DNA of 64,000 nt from Limnohabitans radicicola. Lineage in GTDB: Bacteria; Pseudomonadota; Gammaproteobacteria; Burkholderiales; Burkholderiaceae_C. This document shows, piece by piece, positions 1 through 8,264 of the stretch. Each line of letters starts with the position of its first letter. The stretch's first letter is position 1. The stretch is taken from the NCBI RefSeq assembly GCF_014837235.1, contig NZ_JACYFT010000001.1:881688-945687 (forward strand), read 5' to 3'. The notes beneath the pieces are model-generated. The model was not told the DNA's origin and searched no databases. It saw only the letters and a list, made by a program, of their open reading frames with translations. The position numbers and the translations under genes were made by a program.

Positions 1-52
1 CGGACCGGTCAAGCCAGCGCCCCTGCAGCACAAGCGCAACTGGACCTATGAC

Positions 53-1600
53 ATGACCAACACCCATCGCGCCCTCCGTCATCTGGTCATTGTGCTGGGC
101 GATCAACTCGATCTGACGGCGAGCGCTCTGACCGATTTTGATCCTGCCCAGGACGCCGTCTGGATGGCAGAGGTGATGCAGGAGGCCACCCATGTGCCGT
201 CTTCCAAACAGCGCATCGCCTTGTTTTTGAGTGCCATGCGTCACTTCGCACAGACCTTGCTTGAAAAGGACTGGCCACTGCATTACAGCCATTTGGAGGA
301 TGGGCAGAACTCGGGCACCCTGCAAGGTGAGCTCAAGCGTGCCATCGAGCGTCTGCGCCCACAGGCCCTGGTGATGACCGCTCCGGGCGATTGGCGCGTG
401 TTGCAAGACATCCAAAGCGTTGCACAAACGCAGCAGTTGCCTCTGGTGCTGCGCGATGACACCCACTTTTTCACCACGGTGCGGGATTTCGCCGCACACG
501 CCAAGGGACGCAAGCAGTTGCGCATGGAGTATTGGTACCGGGCGCTGCGCCAGCGCTTTGGTGTTTTGATGGACGGCGACCAACCCTCAGGTGGTCAGTG
601 GAATTTCGATGCCGACAACCGGGCATCGTTTGGCGTGAAAGGCCCGCAAAACCTGCCCAATCCATCACACTTTGCGCCCGACAAGACCACGCAGTCGGTG
701 CTCGATTTGGTTCAGCGGGTGTTTGCCCAGCACCCCGGATCGCTGGACGACTTCGCCTGGCCTGTCACGCGGGCGCAAGCGTTGCAGGCGCTGGACGACT
801 TCATCACACACCGCTTGCCGCTCTTTGGTCGGTACGAAGATGCCATGTGGGCAGGCCAGCCCTGGCTTTACCACTCGCAGCTGTCGGCATGTCTGAACCT
901 CAAGCTGCTGAGCGCGCAGGAAGTGGTGCAGGCCGCTCAAAGCGCTTGGCAGCAAGGCCGCGCCCCATTGCCTGCGGTGGAAGGGTTTGTGAGGCAAATT
1001 CTGGGCTGGCGCGAATACGTGCGTGGCATGTACTGGACGCAGATGCCCCGCTACATCGAGCGCAATGCGCTGAACGCGCAGGAAGACTTGCCTGGCTTTT
1101 TCTGGACAGGCGACACCGACATGGCGTGCCTGCGCGACGCCCTGAAGCAAACATTGCGCTACGGCTATGCCCACCACATCCAGCGGCTGATGGTGCTGGG
1201 CCTGTATGGCTTGCTGCGCGGGGTGCATCCACGTCAAATGCACGAGTGGTTTTTGAGTGTGTACGTGGATGCAGTCGAGTGGGTGGAGCTGCCCAACACA
1301 CTGGGCATGTCGCAGTTTGGCGATGGCGGCCTGATGGCCAGCAAGCCTTACGTGGCCAGTGGCAAATACATCCAGCGCATGAGCAACCACTGCCAGGGCT
1401 GCCGCTTCGATCCGGCGCAGTCGGTGGGGCCGCAGGCCTGCCCCTACACCACGATGTACTGGGACTTCCTGCACCGTCACCAGGAGAGCTTGTCCAGCAA
1501 CCCGCGCATGGCCATGCAGCTCAAGAACCTGAGCCGCATGTCTTCCGAGACGATCGGACAGATTCAGCAGCAGGCGCGCGCGCACCGCTCGAGCGAATGA
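53..1600 (+). CDS. FeS-cluster photolyase / cryptochrome-related protein (FeS-BCP family)
   Basis: Predicted flavin- and light-dependent DNA repair enzyme or photoreceptor of the bacterial FeS-BCP class (deoxyribodipyrimidine photolyase-related proteins, including Agrobacterium PhrB, a (6-4) photolyase). The N-terminus (LVIVLGDQL) fits the Rossmann antenna domain and the C-terminal half the FAD-binding helical domain. Cysteines at residues 359, 447, 450 and 463 have the 88/3/13 spacing known for the 4Fe-4S ligands of PhrB, which strongly supports the call. The length of 515 aa is normal for the family. The ATG at 53 is chosen because homologues begin a few residues before LVxxLGDQL; the frame stays open upstream to the window edge, so a slightly longer protein cannot be excluded. 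Substrate preference, (6-4) versus cyclobutane dimers, cannot be read from sequence alone. Confidence 0.93.
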   Translation: MTNTHRALRHLVIVLGDQLDLTASALTDFDPAQDAVWMAEVMQEATHVPSSKQRIALFLSAMRHFAQTLLEKDWPLHYSHLEDGQNSGTLQGELKRAIERLRPQALVMTAPGDWRVLQDIQSVAQTQQLPLVLRDDTHFFTTVRDFAAHAKGRKQLRMEYWYRALRQRFGVLMDGDQPSGGQWNFDADNRASFGVKGPQNLPNPSHFAPDKTTQSVLDLVQRVFAQHPGSLDDFAWPVTRAQALQALDDFITHRLPLFGRYEDAMWAGQPWLYHSQLSACLNLKLLSAQEVVQAAQSAWQQGRAPLPAVEGFVRQILGWREYVRGMYWTQMPRYIERNALNAQEDLPGFFWTGDTDMACLRDALKQTLRYGYAHHIQRLMVLGLYGLLRGVHPRQMHEWFLSVYVDAVEWVELPNTLGMSQFGDGGLMASKPYVASGKYIQRMSNHCQGCRFDPAQSVGPQACPYTTMYWDFLHRHQESLSSNPRMAMQLKNLSRMSSETIGQIQQQARAHRSSE

Positions 1601-1609
1601 TGACGTAGC

Positions 1610-2581
1610 TCAGGCCCACACACGTGATGCCACGTGGGCATAGAGCGGAATGCCCAGCAGGATGTTGAACGGGAACGTGAGCCCCAGGGACAAGCCCACA
1701 TACAAGGAGGGGTTGGCCTCGGGCAAGGCATAGCGCAAGACCGCAGGCACGGCGATGTAGGACGCGCTGGCGGCGAGCACCATCAGCAAGACCGCATCGG
1801 CCTGGGGCACGGCCAGCAACCAGCACAAACCCAGCGCGATGCCGGCATGCGCCAGTGGGGACAGCAGACCATAGGCCAGCAACCAGGCCGACTGGCCGCG
1901 CAAGCCCGGCAGGTTGCGTGCGGCCATGAGCCCCATGTCCAACAGGAAGAAAGCCAGCATGCCCTTGAACAAATCGCCGGAGAAGGGTTGCATGGCCTGG
2001 CGACCCTGCTCACCACTGAGCATGCCGATCAGCATCGCCCCCAGCAAGAGCAGCTGCGCCCCGTCGGTGAAGGACTCGTGCAAGACCTTGCCCATCGAGA
2101 GACGCTGTTCCGTGGGGGCCTGTGGTGAGCCGCTGAGGCCACGCAACCGATTGGCCATCAACACAGCAAAGATGATGGCTGGCGACTCCATCAGGGCCAT
2201 GGCTGCCGCCATGTGGCCACCGTAGGCCAGCCCGTGGGTCTCCAGGTGGTTCATGGCGGTGATGAAGGTGACGGCGCTGACCGAACCATAGGTGGCCGCC
2301 AGCGCTGCGGCATCAAAGCCTCCCAGAACATGGCGCAGACACTGGTAACTCAACCACGGCACGAACAGGGCCAAGAACACGGCCAGTGACAAACTCACCG
2401 CCACTTGCGGCGTCAGCCCGGATTGCGCCAAAGCAAAGCCGCCTTTGAGGCCCAAGGCCATCAGCAGGTACAGCGAGAGAAAGCGTGAAATCGCGGGAGG
2501 GATCTCCAGGTTCGACTTCACCAGTCCGGCAAAGACGCCGAACACAAAAAACAAAATGGCGGGGTCCACCAAGGCATGCAT
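1610..2581 (-). CDS. SbtA-like sodium-dependent bicarbonate transporter permease (DUF897)
   Basis: Predicted inner-membrane permease of 323 aa with about ten hydrophobic helices. The start MHALVDPAILFFVFG followed by a KSNLEIP motif is characteristic of the SbtA/DUF897 family of Na+-dependent bicarbonate transporters. The open frame reaches a GTG at 2629, but the ATG at 2581 has a GGAG Shine-Dalgarno about 8 nt upstream and matches the family start. It is transcribed away from a LysR regulator with 94 bp between the start codons, the usual layout for a regulator and its target. A beta-carbonic anhydrase lies 6 kb away. In heterotrophs the physiological substrate of SbtA homologues is not settled; it may supply bicarbonate for carboxylases or carry another anion. 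Confidence 0.88.
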   Translation of the reverse strand: MHALVDPAILFFVFGVFAGLVKSNLEIPPAISRFLSLYLLMALGLKGGFALAQSGLTPQVAVSLSLAVFLALFVPWLSYQCLRHVLGGFDAAALAATYGSVSAVTFITAMNHLETHGLAYGGHMAAAMALMESPAIIFAVLMANRLRGLSGSPQAPTEQRLSMGKVLHESFTDGAQLLLLGAMLIGMLSGEQGRQAMQPFSGDLFKGMLAFFLLDMGLMAARNLPGLRGQSAWLLAYGLLSPLAHAGIALGLCWLLAVPQADAVLLMVLAASASYIAVPAVLRYALPEANPSLYVGLSLGLTFPFNILLGIPLYAHVASRVWA

Positions 2582-2675
2582 CTGCAACTCCAGTTCATTC
2601 ACTGGGCGCGATTGTGACGACGAATACACATCAAGTAAAATCGATTTTTAAATACATTGACATCGAATTAAATCT
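2582..2675. promoter_or_regulatory. Divergent promoter/operator region between sbtA-like gene and LysR regulator
   Basis: This 94-bp interval is clearly AT-richer than the surrounding DNA, especially 2635-2675. It contains an interrupted inverted repeat (TTTAA ... TTAAA, about 2646-2671) of the size expected for a LysR-type site, placed just upstream of the regulator start. Exact -35/-10 boxes could not be fixed with confidence. The regulator has no convincing Shine-Dalgarno in front of its ATG. Confidence 0.45.
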
Positions 2676-3578
2676 ATGAATATCACCTTTCGCCAGCTTC
2701 GCCTGTTTCTGGCCACGGCGGAAACGGGCAGCGTGAGCGCCGCTGCACGGGCCATGCATGTGACGCAGCCCACCGCGTCGATGCAGCTGCGGGAGATCAC
2801 GGAATCGGTGGGCATGCCGCTGTACGACATCATTGGCCGCCAGCTGCACCTGAGCGATGCCGGTCAGCGGCTGGCCCAGACCGCGCGCAGCATCGTGGGG
2901 GAATGGGAGGCTTTCGAGCAATCCATCCACGCCATGCACGGTCTGACCCAGGGCAAGCTTCGGGTGGCAGTGGTGAGCACGGCCAAATACTTTGTGCCCC
3001 GCCTTCTGGGCAGTTTCTGCGAGCAACACCCGAACATTGACATCTCGCTGGAAGTGCTCAACCGCGATGGCGTGATACAGCGCTTGCGCGACAACCGTGA
3101 CGACCTGTATGTGATGACCACACCGCCTGCTGACATGGTGCTCGAAGACCAGGTGTTCCTGAGCAACCCCTTGGTGCTCATTGCCCCGCGCAACTACGCC
3201 CTGTCCACACGCAAGCGCCTGTCACTGGACGCGCTGAAAAACGAACGGTTTCTCTTGCGCGAAAAAGGTTCGGGCACACGGCTGGCGACCGATCGGTTTT
3301 TTGAAGCACAAAACTTTGAACTGTCCTCTCGTCTGGAACTGGGCAGCAACGAAGCCATCAAGGAAGCCGTGGCTGGACACCTGGGCGTAGCGGTCATCTC
3401 AAGGCACGCGCTCAAGGACAGCGAGCTGGATCACGAGCTGTGCATCTTGCCCGTGAATGGCACGCCGATCCCGTCCCAATGGCATCTGGTCTACCCCAAG
3501 GCGAAACAGATTTCCCCCATCGCCGCCGTGTTCCAGGCCCATCTGGTGCAGCAAGCCAGGCTGTGGGTCAAGGACTGA
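2676..3578 (+). CDS. LysR-family transcriptional regulator (CbbR/CmpR-like)
   Basis: Predicted 300-aa LysR-type regulator. Residues 1-62 form the winged HTH (FRQLRLFLATAETGSVSAAA with the following TQPTASMQL recognition helix), and residues about 90-295 form the periplasmic-binding-protein-like effector domain. Its closest flavour is the CbbR/CmpR group, whose members control CO2-fixation or inorganic-carbon genes and sense metabolites such as 2-phosphoglycolate, NADPH or RuBP. Divergence from the SbtA-like permease suggests that the permease is its target. No Calvin-cycle genes are visible in the window. It is convergent with the HAD gene, with 22 bp between the stops and no obvious terminator. 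Confidence 0.9.
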   Translation: MNITFRQLRLFLATAETGSVSAAARAMHVTQPTASMQLREITESVGMPLYDIIGRQLHLSDAGQRLAQTARSIVGEWEAFEQSIHAMHGLTQGKLRVAVVSTAKYFVPRLLGSFCEQHPNIDISLEVLNRDGVIQRLRDNRDDLYVMTTPPADMVLEDQVFLSNPLVLIAPRNYALSTRKRLSLDALKNERFLLREKGSGTRLATDRFFEAQNFELSSRLELGSNEAIKEAVAGHLGVAVISRHALKDSELDHELCILPVNGTPIPSQWHLVYPKAKQISPIAAVFQAHLVQQARLWVKD

Positions 3579-3600
3579 AGGCCCACCCCACCTCCAGCCA

Positions 3601-4248
3601 TCAGCCCAGCCGCAAGGCCTGCATGTCGGTGAACACCCGTGCAGCCCCGGCCTGCAGCAGCGGCGCGTGCGCTGCAGGTGGTGCGGCATAGGCCCACACC
3701 GTAGCACCTGCGGCCACACCCGCCGTGATGCCCACCGTGGTGTCTTCGACCACCAGGCAACGCGCGGGGTCCACCTGTAAGTGTGCGGCCGCAGCCAGGT
3801 ACACATCGGGGTGCGGCTTGCTGCGCGGCATCTCGTGGCCGCTGAAAATGCGGCCTTCAAAAAAGCGGTGCAGCCCCACCTGTTTGAGCATCATCTCGAC
3901 CTTGAAGCGGTCCGCCCCCGATGCCACCGCGATGCGCCCTAGGCAGTGGTCATGCAGGTGCGCCACGGCCTCGTGCACGCCTTCAATGGCCGTGATGCTT
4001 TCTTGCAGGCGCACATTGCGGCGCTCGAAAAACTGCGCCAGCCATTCATCGGTCAGCGGCTGTCCGGTGTGGGCCTCGATGGTGTCGCGTTGGCTTTTGA
4101 CCGTGTGGCCCACAAAACGCTGCATGCACTCGGCCAGCGTCATGCGCCAGCCCTGCTCCTCAAACATGTCGCGCAGGACGCCGCAGGTGATGGCTTCGCT
4201 GTCGACGAGCACGCCGTCGCAGTCGAACAAGATGGCTTCAAATGTCAT
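3601..4248 (-). CDS. HAD-superfamily phosphatase (beta-phosphoglucomutase/GPH-like)
   Basis: A 215-aa cytosolic HAD hydrolase of subclass IA. Visible motifs are the nucleophile motif with D9 and D11 (FDCDGVLVDSE), Ser110 in motif II (VASGAD), Lys144 in motif III (SKPHPDVY) and the acidic motif IV E168/D169 (VVEDTTVG). The cap region lies between residues 15 and 85. The family includes beta-phosphoglucomutase, phosphoglycolate phosphatase and broad sugar-phosphate phosphatases; the sequence does not decide the substrate. The gene is 32 bp downstream of the ychJ-like gene on the same strand and may be the last gene of the acyl-CoA operon. Confidence 0.85.
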   Translation of the reverse strand: MTFEAILFDCDGVLVDSEAITCGVLRDMFEEQGWRMTLAECMQRFVGHTVKSQRDTIEAHTGQPLTDEWLAQFFERRNVRLQESITAIEGVHEAVAHLHDHCLGRIAVASGADRFKVEMMLKQVGLHRFFEGRIFSGHEMPRSKPHPDVYLAAAAHLQVDPARCLVVEDTTVGITAGVAAGATVWAYAAPPAAHAPLLQAGAARVFTDMQALRLG

Positions 4249-4280
4249 GCCGCGATGATACGGGGCGCAGCGCTGCAGGC

Positions 4281-4670
4281 TCAGAGCACGTCGCCGTCCA
4301 CATAAAACCAGCGGCCGCCTTCACGCACAAAGCGGCTGCGTTCGTGCTGACGCACCGCCTTGCCGTCTACCCGAAAGCGGGCCACAAACTCGACTTCGGC
4401 TGTGTCCTCACCCGTGGTGCGGTGCTGCTTGATCTCCAGCCCCAGCCACTTGGCCCCCGCTTCCAGCGTCAACTCGGCGGGCCGTTGGCTGCTGTGCCAG
4501 GTGGTCAGCAAATACGGCACATCGCCCAGCACAAAGGCGCTGTAGCGCGAGCGCATCAGGCTTTGGGCATCGGGCGCGGCTTGGCCTGCGTGGTAAGGGC
4601 CGCAGCACGTGTCCAGCGTCAGAGGCTGACCTTTGGCCTGGGTGCGGCCGCAAGGGCAAAGCACAGGCAT
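4281..4670 (-). CDS. ychJ: YchJ-family protein with N-terminal SEC-C-like zinc motif
   Basis: A 129-aa protein of the YchJ family (UPF0225), whose molecular function is unknown. The N-terminus has CPCG (C5, C7), then CC (C22, C23) and H27, a zinc-binding SEC-C-like arrangement. The second half is an NTF2-like fold with the typical segments [19 protein letters not shown] and [15 protein letters not shown]. The open frame extends far upstream, but the ATG at 4670 matches family starts and shares its A with the TGA stop of the rhodanese gene (TGATG). This implies translational coupling to the rhodanese gene. Confidence 0.88.
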   Translation of the reverse strand: MPVLCPCGRTQAKGQPLTLDTCCGPYHAGQAAPDAQSLMRSRYSAFVLGDVPYLLTTWHSSQRPAELTLEAGAKWLGLEIKQHRTTGEDTAEVEFVARFRVDGKAVRQHERSRFVREGGRWFYVDGDVL

Positions 4671-5101
4671 CAGTGGCTTTTGCGCGAAGCGCTTTCGGCC
4701 TTGTGCTGCTCCAGCGTGACCATGGGCGCATGGGCCTTCTTCCAGGCGGCATAGCCACCGTCGATGTGCGCGACATTGGTCATGCCCATGTCCTGCAGGG
4801 TTTTGGTGGCCAGTGCACTGCGCCAGCCCGCCCCACAAAACAAGATGAACTCCTTGCTTTCGTCGGCGAACACGGGTTTGAAATAAGGCGAGGCGGGATC
4901 CACCCAAAATTCGAGCATGCCACGCGGCGCGAGCAAGGCACCGGGCACCGTGCCTTCGCGCTCCAATTCGCGCACATCACGGATGTCCACGATCTGCACA
5001 TTCGGCTCGGCCAAGCGGGCACGGACCTGGTCCACGCTGTAGGTGGTGACCTGGGCCATGGCCTCGTTCACAAGCGCCTGAAAACCTTTGGTGATGGGCA
5101 T
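4670..5101 (-). CDS. Rhodanese-like domain protein
   Basis: A single-domain rhodanese of 143 aa. The presumed active-site loop is FCGAGWRSA with catalytic Cys89, preceded by the conserved [10 protein letters not shown] element (residues 37-46) and followed by the DGGYAAW signature. Such proteins transfer sulfane sulfur or act in thiol or cyanide chemistry; the physiological substrate is unknown. There is no signal peptide, so the protein is cytosolic. The start ATG at 5101 follows the acyl-CoA dehydrogenase stop by 12 bp, and the 3' end overlaps ychJ by one base, so the gene sits inside the operon. Confidence 0.9.
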   Translation of the reverse strand: MPITKGFQALVNEAMAQVTTYSVDQVRARLAEPNVQIVDIRDVRELEREGTVPGALLAPRGMLEFWVDPASPYFKPVFADESKEFILFCGAGWRSALATKTLQDMGMTNVAHIDGGYAAWKKAHAPMVTLEQHKAESASRKSH

Positions 5102-5113
5102 GCTGGGCTCCTC

Positions 5114-6241
5114 TTACAGCGCACGCTGGATGATGATTTTTTGCACATCGCTCGTGCCTTCGTAGATCTGGCACACACGCACATCGCGGTAAATGCGCTC
5201 GACCGGGAAGTCGCTCACATAGCCATAGCCGCCCAGCGTCTGGATGGCGGCGGAGCACACCTTTTCGGCCATTTCGCTGGCAAACAACTTGGCCATGGCG
5301 GCTTCTTTCAGGCAAGGGCGACCGGCATCGCGCAGGCTGGCCGCGTGCCAGGTGAGCTGGCGTGCCGCTTCGAGTTGGGTGGCACATTCGGCCATACGGA
5401 AACCCACGGCCTGGTGGTTGAAGATGGGCGTGCCAAAGCTCTCGCGCTGCTTGGCGTAGTCGATGGCCACATCGAGCGCACTGCGGGCCATGCCCAGGCT
5501 TTGCGCCGCGATACCGATGCGTCCACCCTCCAGACCGCCCAGCGCGATGCCATAGCCCTCGCCTTCTTTGCCAATCAGGTTCTCGGCCGGGATGCGGCAG
5601 TTGTCAAAGTTGATCTGTGCGGTGTCGCTGGAATGCTGGCCGAGCTTGTCTTCCAGACGCGCCACCACGTAGCCCGGGGCGTTGGTCGGCACGAGGAAGG
5701 CGCTCATGCCTTTTTTGCCTGCGCCCTTGTCGGTGACGGCGATGACGATGGCCACGTCACCGTTCTTGCCACTGGTGATGAACTGTTTGACGCCGTTGAT
5801 GACGTAGCTGTCGCCGTCTTTCACGGCCGTCGTGCGCAGCGACGAGGCATCGCTGCCCACATGCGGCTCGGTCAGGCAAAACGCGCCGAGCATCTCGCCG
5901 CGTGCCAGCGGTTCGAGCCACTGCTTCTTTTGCTGCACGTTGCCAAACTTCATCAAGATGGCGTTCACCGGGCAGTTGGTCACGCTGATGACGGTGCTGG
6001 TGCCGCCGTCACCGGCCGCGATCTCTTCGAGCACCAGCGCCAGCGTCACATAGTCCAGACCCGCGCCGCCCAGCTCTTCGGGCACGCAGATGCCGTAAGC
6101 GCCCAGTTCGGCCAGGCCCTTGTGCACGTCTTTGGGGAAGTGGTGTTTTTTGTCCCACTCGGCGGCATGCGGCCACAGCTCGCGCTGGGCAAAGTCGCGC
6201 ACGGCGTCACGGATCATTTCCTGGTCGGGGGTCAACAGCAT
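5114..6241 (-). CDS. Acyl-CoA dehydrogenase
   Basis: A 375-aa FAD-dependent acyl-CoA dehydrogenase that introduces the alpha-beta double bond in acyl-CoA and passes electrons to ETF. The N-terminal helical domain, the middle beta domain (FCLTEPHVGSDASSL and the ITSGKNGD segment) and the C-terminal helical domain are all present. The catalytic base is Glu361 in the C-terminal YEGTSDVQ motif, the position used by short-chain and short/branched-chain enzymes. It is most similar in pattern to butyryl-CoA or 2-methyl-branched-chain acyl-CoA dehydrogenases, but chain length is not decided. It lies 20 bp downstream of the SDR gene and 12 bp upstream of the rhodanese gene. Confidence 0.93.
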   Translation of the reverse strand: MLLTPDQEMIRDAVRDFAQRELWPHAAEWDKKHHFPKDVHKGLAELGAYGICVPEELGGAGLDYVTLALVLEEIAAGDGGTSTVISVTNCPVNAILMKFGNVQQKKQWLEPLARGEMLGAFCLTEPHVGSDASSLRTTAVKDGDSYVINGVKQFITSGKNGDVAIVIAVTDKGAGKKGMSAFLVPTNAPGYVVARLEDKLGQHSSDTAQINFDNCRIPAENLIGKEGEGYGIALGGLEGGRIGIAAQSLGMARSALDVAIDYAKQRESFGTPIFNHQAVGFRMAECATQLEAARQLTWHAASLRDAGRPCLKEAAMAKLFASEMAEKVCSAAIQTLGGYGYVSDFPVERIYRDVRVCQIYEGTSDVQKIIIQRAL

Positions 6242-6261
6242 AGGTCTCTCTCTTTATGGGG

Positions 6262-6939
6262 TCACCAGGGCAATGTGCTGCCGTCGTGGTTCAAAAATGC
6301 GCCCCGGTGTTTCGGGTCGCGTTGTTCAAGCACTTGGCTCAGGGTTTGGCGCAGGCTGCCCGCGCTTTGTTCCGGCGTGAGCGGGGCTTGCGCGCCGCCC
6401 ATATCGGTCTGCACCCAGCCCGGATGGATGGCCAGCACAGTGATGTCCGGCTGTTCGGCCTGGGTGCAACGCACCACCATGTTGAGTGCGGCCTTGCTCA
6501 CGCGGTAGAGCGCGGCATTGCCACTGGTGGTGTCTTGCAGGCTGCCCATGACCGAACTGATGCAGGCGATCACGCCTTGCGCTTCCTGCACCATGGGCAC
6601 GATCTGGGGGATGACCTGCATGGCCCCCATCACATTGGTGTGCATCACGGCATCAAAACTGTCACGGGTCGGGGGCGTGCTGGCACTGGCGCGGTCCATG
6701 GCACCGGCCACGTAAATGGCGAGATCAATCTTCTCGCCGTCGAGCTGCCAGGCCAGGCCCGAGTTGCTGGCCGGATTGGCCACATCCAGGCGCAAGGTTT
6801 GCGCGCCCAAGGCCTTCAGGTTTGCAATGCTTTCGTCAGAACGGGCGGTGGCGATCACACGCCAGCCATCTGAGATGTATTGACGGGCCAATTCGTGGCC
6901 GATGCCACGGGATGCGCCAATGAGAAGAACGGTGGACAT
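6262..6939 (-). CDS. Short-chain dehydrogenase/reductase (SDR)
   Basis: A 225-aa classical SDR oxidoreductase using NAD(P)H. The nucleotide-binding glycine motif GASRGIG covers residues 8-14. Catalytic residues are Ser128/129 (ACISSVMGS), Tyr145 and Lys149 (YRVSK). The open frame continues to 6972, but the ATG at 6939 (MSTVLLIGASRG) fits the family; the longer version would read into the REP-like repeat. The substrate is unknown; within this operon a 3-hydroxyacyl-type or carbonyl substrate is possible. The ribosome binding site is weak, which is consistent with reading within an operon. Confidence 0.9.
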   Translation of the reverse strand: MSTVLLIGASRGIGHELARQYISDGWRVIATARSDESIANLKALGAQTLRLDVANPASNSGLAWQLDGEKIDLAIYVAGAMDRASASTPPTRDSFDAVMHTNVMGAMQVIPQIVPMVQEAQGVIACISSVMGSLQDTTSGNAALYRVSKAALNMVVRCTQAEQPDITVLAIHPGWVQTDMGGAQAPLTPEQSAGSLRQTLSQVLEQRDPKHRGAFLNHDGSTLPW

Positions 6940-6951
6940 GTTGTCTTGCTT

Positions 6952-7026
6952 TTGTAGGAGTCGCGCCCTCACGGCGATATTTGTGCTGGGCTGACGCCCA
7001 TCGCGACGAGGGCGTCGCTCCTACAA
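6952..7026. repeat. REP-like inverted doublet (GTAG-headed hairpins)
   Basis: Two 27-nt units in inverted orientation, 6952-6978 and the complement of 7000-7026, are separated by 21 nt. Each unit begins TTGTAGGAG and ends GCGAT, and they agree at 21 of 27 positions. The differences fall in two triplets flanking the shared CGCCCTC core. The right-hand unit contains a perfect 6-bp hairpin (GCGACG-CCCT-CGTCGC); the left unit is an imperfect palindrome. The GTAG head followed by a palindrome is the format of REP elements moved by RAYT (TnpA_REP) transposases. It lies between the thiolase stop and the SDR start. No RAYT gene is present here. Confidence 0.75.
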
Positions 7027-7034
7027 GAAAACCA

Positions 7035-8219
7035 TCACACCAATTCCAGCGCCACCGCCGTGCCTTCGCCGCCGCCGATGCACAGCGTGGCCAGACCTTT
7101 TTTCAGGCCCCGTGCTTTGAGTGCGTGGATCAGGGTGACCATGATGCGGGCACCGGACGCGCCAATGGGGTGACCCAATGCGCAGGCGCCACCGTTCACA
7201 TTGACCTTGTCGTGCGGCACGTTCAGCTCTTTCATGAGCGCCATGGGCACGACGGCAAAGGCTTCGTTGATTTCCCACAGATCGACGTCTTCGACCTTCC
7301 AGCCCGCCTTGGCCAGGGCTTTCTGGCTGGCCCCCACGGGCGCGGTCGAGAACCATTCGGGTTCCTGCGCGTGGGTGGCGTGGCTGACGATGCGGGCCAG
7401 GGGTTTGCAACCGAGTTTCTGGGCAGTGCTCTCGCGCATCAGCACCATGGCAGCAGCGCCGTCGTTGATGGAGGAGCTGGCCGCAGCGGTGATGGTGCCG
7501 CCGTCTTTCTTGAACGCAGGCTTGAGGGTGGGGATCTTGTCGATCTTGATCTTGCCAGGGCCTTCGTCGATGGACACCACGACTTCACCGGCCCGGGTCT
7601 TGACGGTCACCGGGGCGATTTCGGTGGCAAAGCCGCCGTTCTTGATCGCGTCCTGTGCGCGCTGCACGCTGGCCATGGCAAACGCGTCCTGTTGCTCTCG
7701 GGTGAAGTTGTATTTGGCCGCGCAGTCTTCGCCAAAGGTGCCCATGCTGCGGCCGGCTTCGTAGGCGTCTTCCAGGCCGTCGAGCATCATGTGGTCGAAG
7801 ATGCGGTCGTGGCCCATGCGGTAACCGCCACGGCCCTTGAGCATGAGGTAAGGCGCGTTGGTCATGCTTTCCATGCCACCGGCCACCAGCACATCGTGCG
7901 TGCCTGCGGCCAGCATGTCGTGCGCAAACATGGCCGCGCGCATGCCCGAGCCGCACATTTTGGACAGGGTCACGGCACCCGCGCTCTTGGGCAGGCCGCC
8001 CTTGAAGCCCGCCTGGCGCGCCGGGGCCTGGCCCTGGCCCGCCATCAGGCAGTTGCCAAACAGCACTTCGGTGACGAGTTCAGGACTGATGCCCGCGCGC
8101 TCGACAGCGGCCTTGATGGCGACGCCGCCCAGGTCGTGGGCAGCCAGTGAGGAAAAGTCGCCCTGGAAGCTGCCCATGGGGGTGCGGGCAGCGCTGACGA
8201 TGACGATGGGGTCGGACAT
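7035..8219 (-). CDS. Acetyl-CoA C-acyltransferase (thiolase)
   Basis: A 394-aa thiolase that cleaves 3-ketoacyl-CoA (or condenses two acetyl-CoA molecules). The nucleophile is Cys89 (KMCGSGM), with His350 in the GHPIGASGAR loop and the second cysteine Cys380 in CIGGGEG; all catalytic residues are intact. The start ATG at 8219 has a GGAG Shine-Dalgarno; the frame extends to 8243 without support. It shares the strand and short spacing of its neighbours, with 45 bp to the carbonic anhydrase gene. In leucine or fatty acid breakdown it would release acetyl-CoA; the biosynthetic acetoacetyl-CoA role cannot be excluded. Confidence 0.94.
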   Translation of the reverse strand: MSDPIVIVSAARTPMGSFQGDFSSLAAHDLGGVAIKAAVERAGISPELVTEVLFGNCLMAGQGQAPARQAGFKGGLPKSAGAVTLSKMCGSGMRAAMFAHDMLAAGTHDVLVAGGMESMTNAPYLMLKGRGGYRMGHDRIFDHMMLDGLEDAYEAGRSMGTFGEDCAAKYNFTREQQDAFAMASVQRAQDAIKNGGFATEIAPVTVKTRAGEVVVSIDEGPGKIKIDKIPTLKPAFKKDGGTITAAASSSINDGAAAMVLMRESTAQKLGCKPLARIVSHATHAQEPEWFSTAPVGASQKALAKAGWKVEDVDLWEINEAFAVVPMALMKELNVPHDKVNVNGGACALGHPIGASGARIMVTLIHALKARGLKKGLATLCIGGGEGTAVALELV

Positions 8220-8264
8220 GAGAATTCTCCAATCAAAAAACAATCACCACGCCAACCCAAAGGG

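Noticed and set aside
1..52. End of an upstream gene before the photolyase
   Set aside because: Two frames end close to the photolyase start (a stop at 49-51 with a 1-bp gap, or at 54-56 with an ATGA overlap), but 50 bp are not enough to choose a frame or product.
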